DNA of 63,830 nt from Bacteroidaceae bacterium (GTDB taxonomy: Bacteria > Bacteroidota > Bacteroidia > Bacteroidales > Bacteroidaceae), in NCBI GenBank assembly GCA_900769465.1, contig CAAGGT010000006.1, positions 1-63,830 of the forward strand, in the 5' to 3' direction. Position numbers and translations under genes: made by a program. The notes under the pieces are model-generated. The model saw nothing but the letters and a program-made list of their open reading frames with translations, was not told where the DNA came from and did no database searches. Positions 61,776-63,830 of this stretch are shown here, piece by piece. Position 1 is the stretch's first letter. Each line of letters starts with the position of its first letter.

Positions 61776-63503
61776 ATGGATAAGATTTTACGCCTGCCAA
61801 TATTGCTCTTTTTGCTGCCACTGATGGTGTCGGCCGCAGCCGCTGTGCCGTCCGGTGATACCGTATGTGAAACAGCAGAATCGCGATACGGTACTCCATT
61901 GTCGCCAAAGTATGAGTACCGCGCCGTTTGGCTCACCACCATAGAAAACCTCGATTGGCCCCGCACCAGGGTAACGGCACCTGCCGACATTGAGAGACAG
62001 AAGGCCGAACTCGTCGTGCTGCTCGACTCCCTGCAGGCAATGCACATAAACACAGTGCTTCTGCAGACAAGGGTGCGCGGCGATGTCATATACCCCTCGG
62101 CAATCGAACCCTTCTCGCACGTTCTCACCGGCACCTCGGGCAAGAATCCCGGTTACGATCCCCTTGCATTCGCCATTGAGGAGTGTCACAGGCGCGGAAT
62201 CCAGCTGCACGCCTGGATTGTGACATTGCCGCTCGGCAAGGCAGAGCATATCAGGCGTTTGGGCAAATGGGCTCTCCCGAACAGGAACGGCAGTCTGTGT
62301 ACACGTTACAAGGGGGCCTGGTATATGGAGCCCGGAAATCCGGCTACGGCAGACTATATAACAGCCCTCGTCAGGGAGATTGTGCAGGCCTATGATGTCG
62401 ACGGCATACACCTCGACTACGTGCGTTACCCCGACACTGTCGACGGTTACCCCGACGGCGCGCTCTACCGCAAACACGGCAGGGGAATGTCCCTTGCGGC
62501 GTGGCGGCGTGCCAATATAACCCGTGTCGCACGCAGTGTCTACTCGGCTGTCAAGGAACTCAAGCCCTGGGTGCGTGTGAGTTGCGCTCCGCTTGGCAAG
62601 TACAACAATCTCACGCGCTACAGTTCACTGGGGTGGGATGCCTACAATACCGTCTATCAGGATGCGCAGGGGTGGATGCGCGAGGGAATAATGGATATCC
62701 TTTTCCCCATGCTCTATTTCAAGGACAACAATTTCTATCCTTTTGTCCTCGATTGGTGCGAAAACCGTTATGGCCGTCACGTTGCGCCGGGAATAGGTAT
62801 CTACCGTCTTATGCGCGAATATGGCGGTTGGCACCCTATGGAGATAGAGAGGCAGATGCGTACCTCGCGCACAGCAACGGCCGATGGAGTGATGATGTTC
62901 CGCACAGCCCATCTTGTGGGCAATGCAGGCGGAGTACGTGACATATATACAAGGGTGTATGACCGTCCGGCACTTGTTCCTCCGATGCACTGGATTGCCC
63001 CTGCGCCCTCTGCGCCCTCTTTGGCGGGCTGCACCCGTGATGATGGCGGTGTCTCCTTGCAATGGAATCCTGTGCAGCATACGCCGGGCTTTCCCGCAGT
63101 CCGCTATAATGTCTATGCAACCATTGGTGATACGGTCGACATCGGCAATGTGGACAATCTGCTCTCCTGTGGACAGAGCAGCACCTCTTTCCGTTGGTCC
63201 TGCCGCAGCAACAAGGCTGTGACTATGGCTGTCACCGCTGTCGATGCCTGTGGCGTGGAGAGTGAGCCCCTTGTCGTGCCGGTGCCGTTTGGTGGCTCAA
63301 TGGAGCGAGGCGACATCATACGACTCCCCGAACCAAAGTCGTGGGGGCAGCGCATCTCCGTCAAGGATGTCTATGGCCGCCGTGTGCATTACGGCAAGTA
63401 CAGCCGCTCGTTCAATGTCACGGGCTTCAGCACCGGGCGTTACATCCTCACAGTCCTCAACCGCCACGGCGAAATCCTCTACAGGACAGAATTCATCAGA
63501 TAA
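61776..63503 (+). CDS. GHL10-type (PF02638-like) glycoside hydrolase with a C-terminal sorting-like domain
   Basis: A 575-residue secreted protein. Signal peptide (LPILLFLLPLMVSAAAAVP), then a TIM-barrel-like domain of the 'family 10-like' group: YRAVWLTTIENLDWP near 48-62, QTRVRGDVIYPS near 100, VDGIHLDYVRYPD near 205-217, and WMREGIMDILFPMLYF. Residues about 425-505 look like a fibronectin type III domain. The last 55 residues (ISVKDVYGRR … TGRYILTVLNRHGEILYR) have the pattern of the short C-terminal sorting domains of type IX secretion. Substrate unknown; GHL10 enzymes are proposed to cut peptidoglycan or glycans. Confidence 0.85.
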   Translation: MDKILRLPILLFLLPLMVSAAAAVPSGDTVCETAESRYGTPLSPKYEYRAVWLTTIENLDWPRTRVTAPADIERQKAELVVLLDSLQAMHINTVLLQTRVRGDVIYPSAIEPFSHVLTGTSGKNPGYDPLAFAIEECHRRGIQLHAWIVTLPLGKAEHIRRLGKWALPNRNGSLCTRYKGAWYMEPGNPATADYITALVREIVQAYDVDGIHLDYVRYPDTVDGYPDGALYRKHGRGMSLAAWRRANITRVARSVYSAVKELKPWVRVSCAPLGKYNNLTRYSSLGWDAYNTVYQDAQGWMREGIMDILFPMLYFKDNNFYPFVLDWCENRYGRHVAPGIGIYRLMREYGGWHPMEIERQMRTSRTATADGVMMFRTAHLVGNAGGVRDIYTRVYDRPALVPPMHWIAPAPSAPSLAGCTRDDGGVSLQWNPVQHTPGFPAVRYNVYATIGDTVDIGNVDNLLSCGQSSTSFRWSCRSNKAVTMAVTAVDACGVESEPLVVPVPFGGSMERGDIIRLPEPKSWGQRISVKDVYGRRVHYGKYSRSFNVTGFSTGRYILTVLNRHGEILYRTEFIR

Positions 63504-63556
63504 CGATATGTAAAAAAGGCTTCACACGATCGTGTGAAGCCTTTTTTACATATCGT
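63503..63556. terminator. 54-base perfect palindrome, terminator of the GHL10 gene
   Basis: Bases 63503-63529 are the exact reverse complement of 63530-63556 with no loop. It starts at the last base of the stop codon and has T-runs on both strands. The stretch after it to 63732 shows no gene. Confidence 0.85.
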
Positions 63557-63732
63557 AGTGTGTGATTACGGCTCAGTAGAAATTTAGTGTGGATAAGCAT
63601 ATAAATTAGCAATTCTGAAAGTAAGATATTGAGGAACGGTCGCAAAAAAACAGTGTCGGTATCGCTTTCGCTCACCATTATATTCACGGCAGTCTCCAAC
63701 CTTAATCATTCACTTGTATTTTCTTCAAGTTG

Positions 63733-63817
63733 TTGACAACATGCGCTAATCGTGACCCGCACGGCACAAACTATGTCTGTGCTGCGTGCGACCTATCACT
63801 GCACATGTTATCGATTT
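63733..63817. repeat. Palindromic dispersed repeat, copy C
   Basis: Begins TTGACAACATG and ends CATGTTATCGATTTT, near-perfect inverted ends, with inner landmarks shared with copies A and B: TAATCGTGACCCGCACGG, GCGTGCGACC and CACTGC. The inner hairpin is strong (GCACA/TGTGC with CGCAC/GTGCG). It lies 33 kb from the other two copies. Confidence 0.65.
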
Positions 63818-63830
63818 TGTAAACAAAATT

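Overview
The window is about 64 kb of a Bacteroidales chromosome (Bacteroides/Prevotella type). Several things point there: a SusC/SusD pair, Bacteroidetes promoters of the TTTG-N19-TAnnTTTG kind, families almost confined to the phylum (DUF3316, DUF3078, DUF3467, zinc-peptidase-like SusCD companions, GHL10 and GH92 enzymes), pyruvate:ferredoxin oxidoreductase as sign of anaerobic life, and a tmRNA whose tag reads GNNNYALAA. The genus cannot be fixed from the sequence alone.

Layout. (1) 1-8.35 kb: an operon on the minus strand with SusC, SusD, a lipoprotein related to the putative zinc metallopeptidases but without HExxH, and a double-thioredoxin lipoprotein; a NUDIX hydrolase follows on the plus strand. 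The first 100 bases are one perfect palindrome. (2) 8.36-30.57 kb: the main feature, a single 22-kb minus-strand operon of 21 genes for an aryl polyene (flexirubin-class) pigment lipid. It has a tyrosine-ammonia-lyase-like enzyme for the aryl starter, an AMP-ligase, two acyl carrier proteins, three intact ketosynthases, two cysteine-less ketosynthase-like half domains, a ketoreductase, two dehydratase-like hotdog proteins with complementary catalytic residues, a thioesterase, methyltransferases, acyltransferases, a GT2-DUF2062 glycosyltransferase, a LolA-like carrier, a NodB deacetylase, a CrtI-like oxidoreductase, a C45 acyltransferase and a triple MMPL-acyltransferase-methyltransferase fusion. 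Nearly all junctions overlap or are a few bases apart. The dialkylresorcinol genes expected for a true flexirubin are not seen, so the product is more likely an aryl polyene ester. (3) 30.6-33.2 kb: an AT-rich accessory patch with two copies of a palindromic repeat, an ORF tail, a candidate structured RNA, two orphan membrane proteins and a serine-recombinase remnant that runs into tRNA-Leu(UAG); it looks like an island scar. (4) 33.2-50.6 kb: mostly housekeeping genes: S41 protease, DUF3316, parC, glyS, FKBP isomerase, DUF3467, an AraC regulator, tmRNA, mntP, CcsBA cytochrome c assembly, an HD protein, rny-zapA-coiled-coil operon, a DNA glycosylase and yidC. (5) 50.7-63.8 kb: DUF3078 outer membrane protein, a cation/proton antiporter, GH92 alpha-mannosidase, a GadC-like antiporter, nifJ, a GHL10 hydrolase, and a third copy of the palindromic repeat at the very end.

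How the pigment genes would work together (inference from family knowledge): tyrosine is deaminated to 4-coumarate, activated and loaded on an ACP, extended by ketosynthase, ketoreductase and dehydratase without enoyl reduction to keep the polyene conjugated, methylated on the ring, then esterified and moved to the outer membrane by the acyltransferases, MMPL exporter and LolA-like carrier. No phosphopantetheinyl transferase or pathway regulator is in the window.

All names are from reading the translated sequence and recalled family motifs; no search was run.
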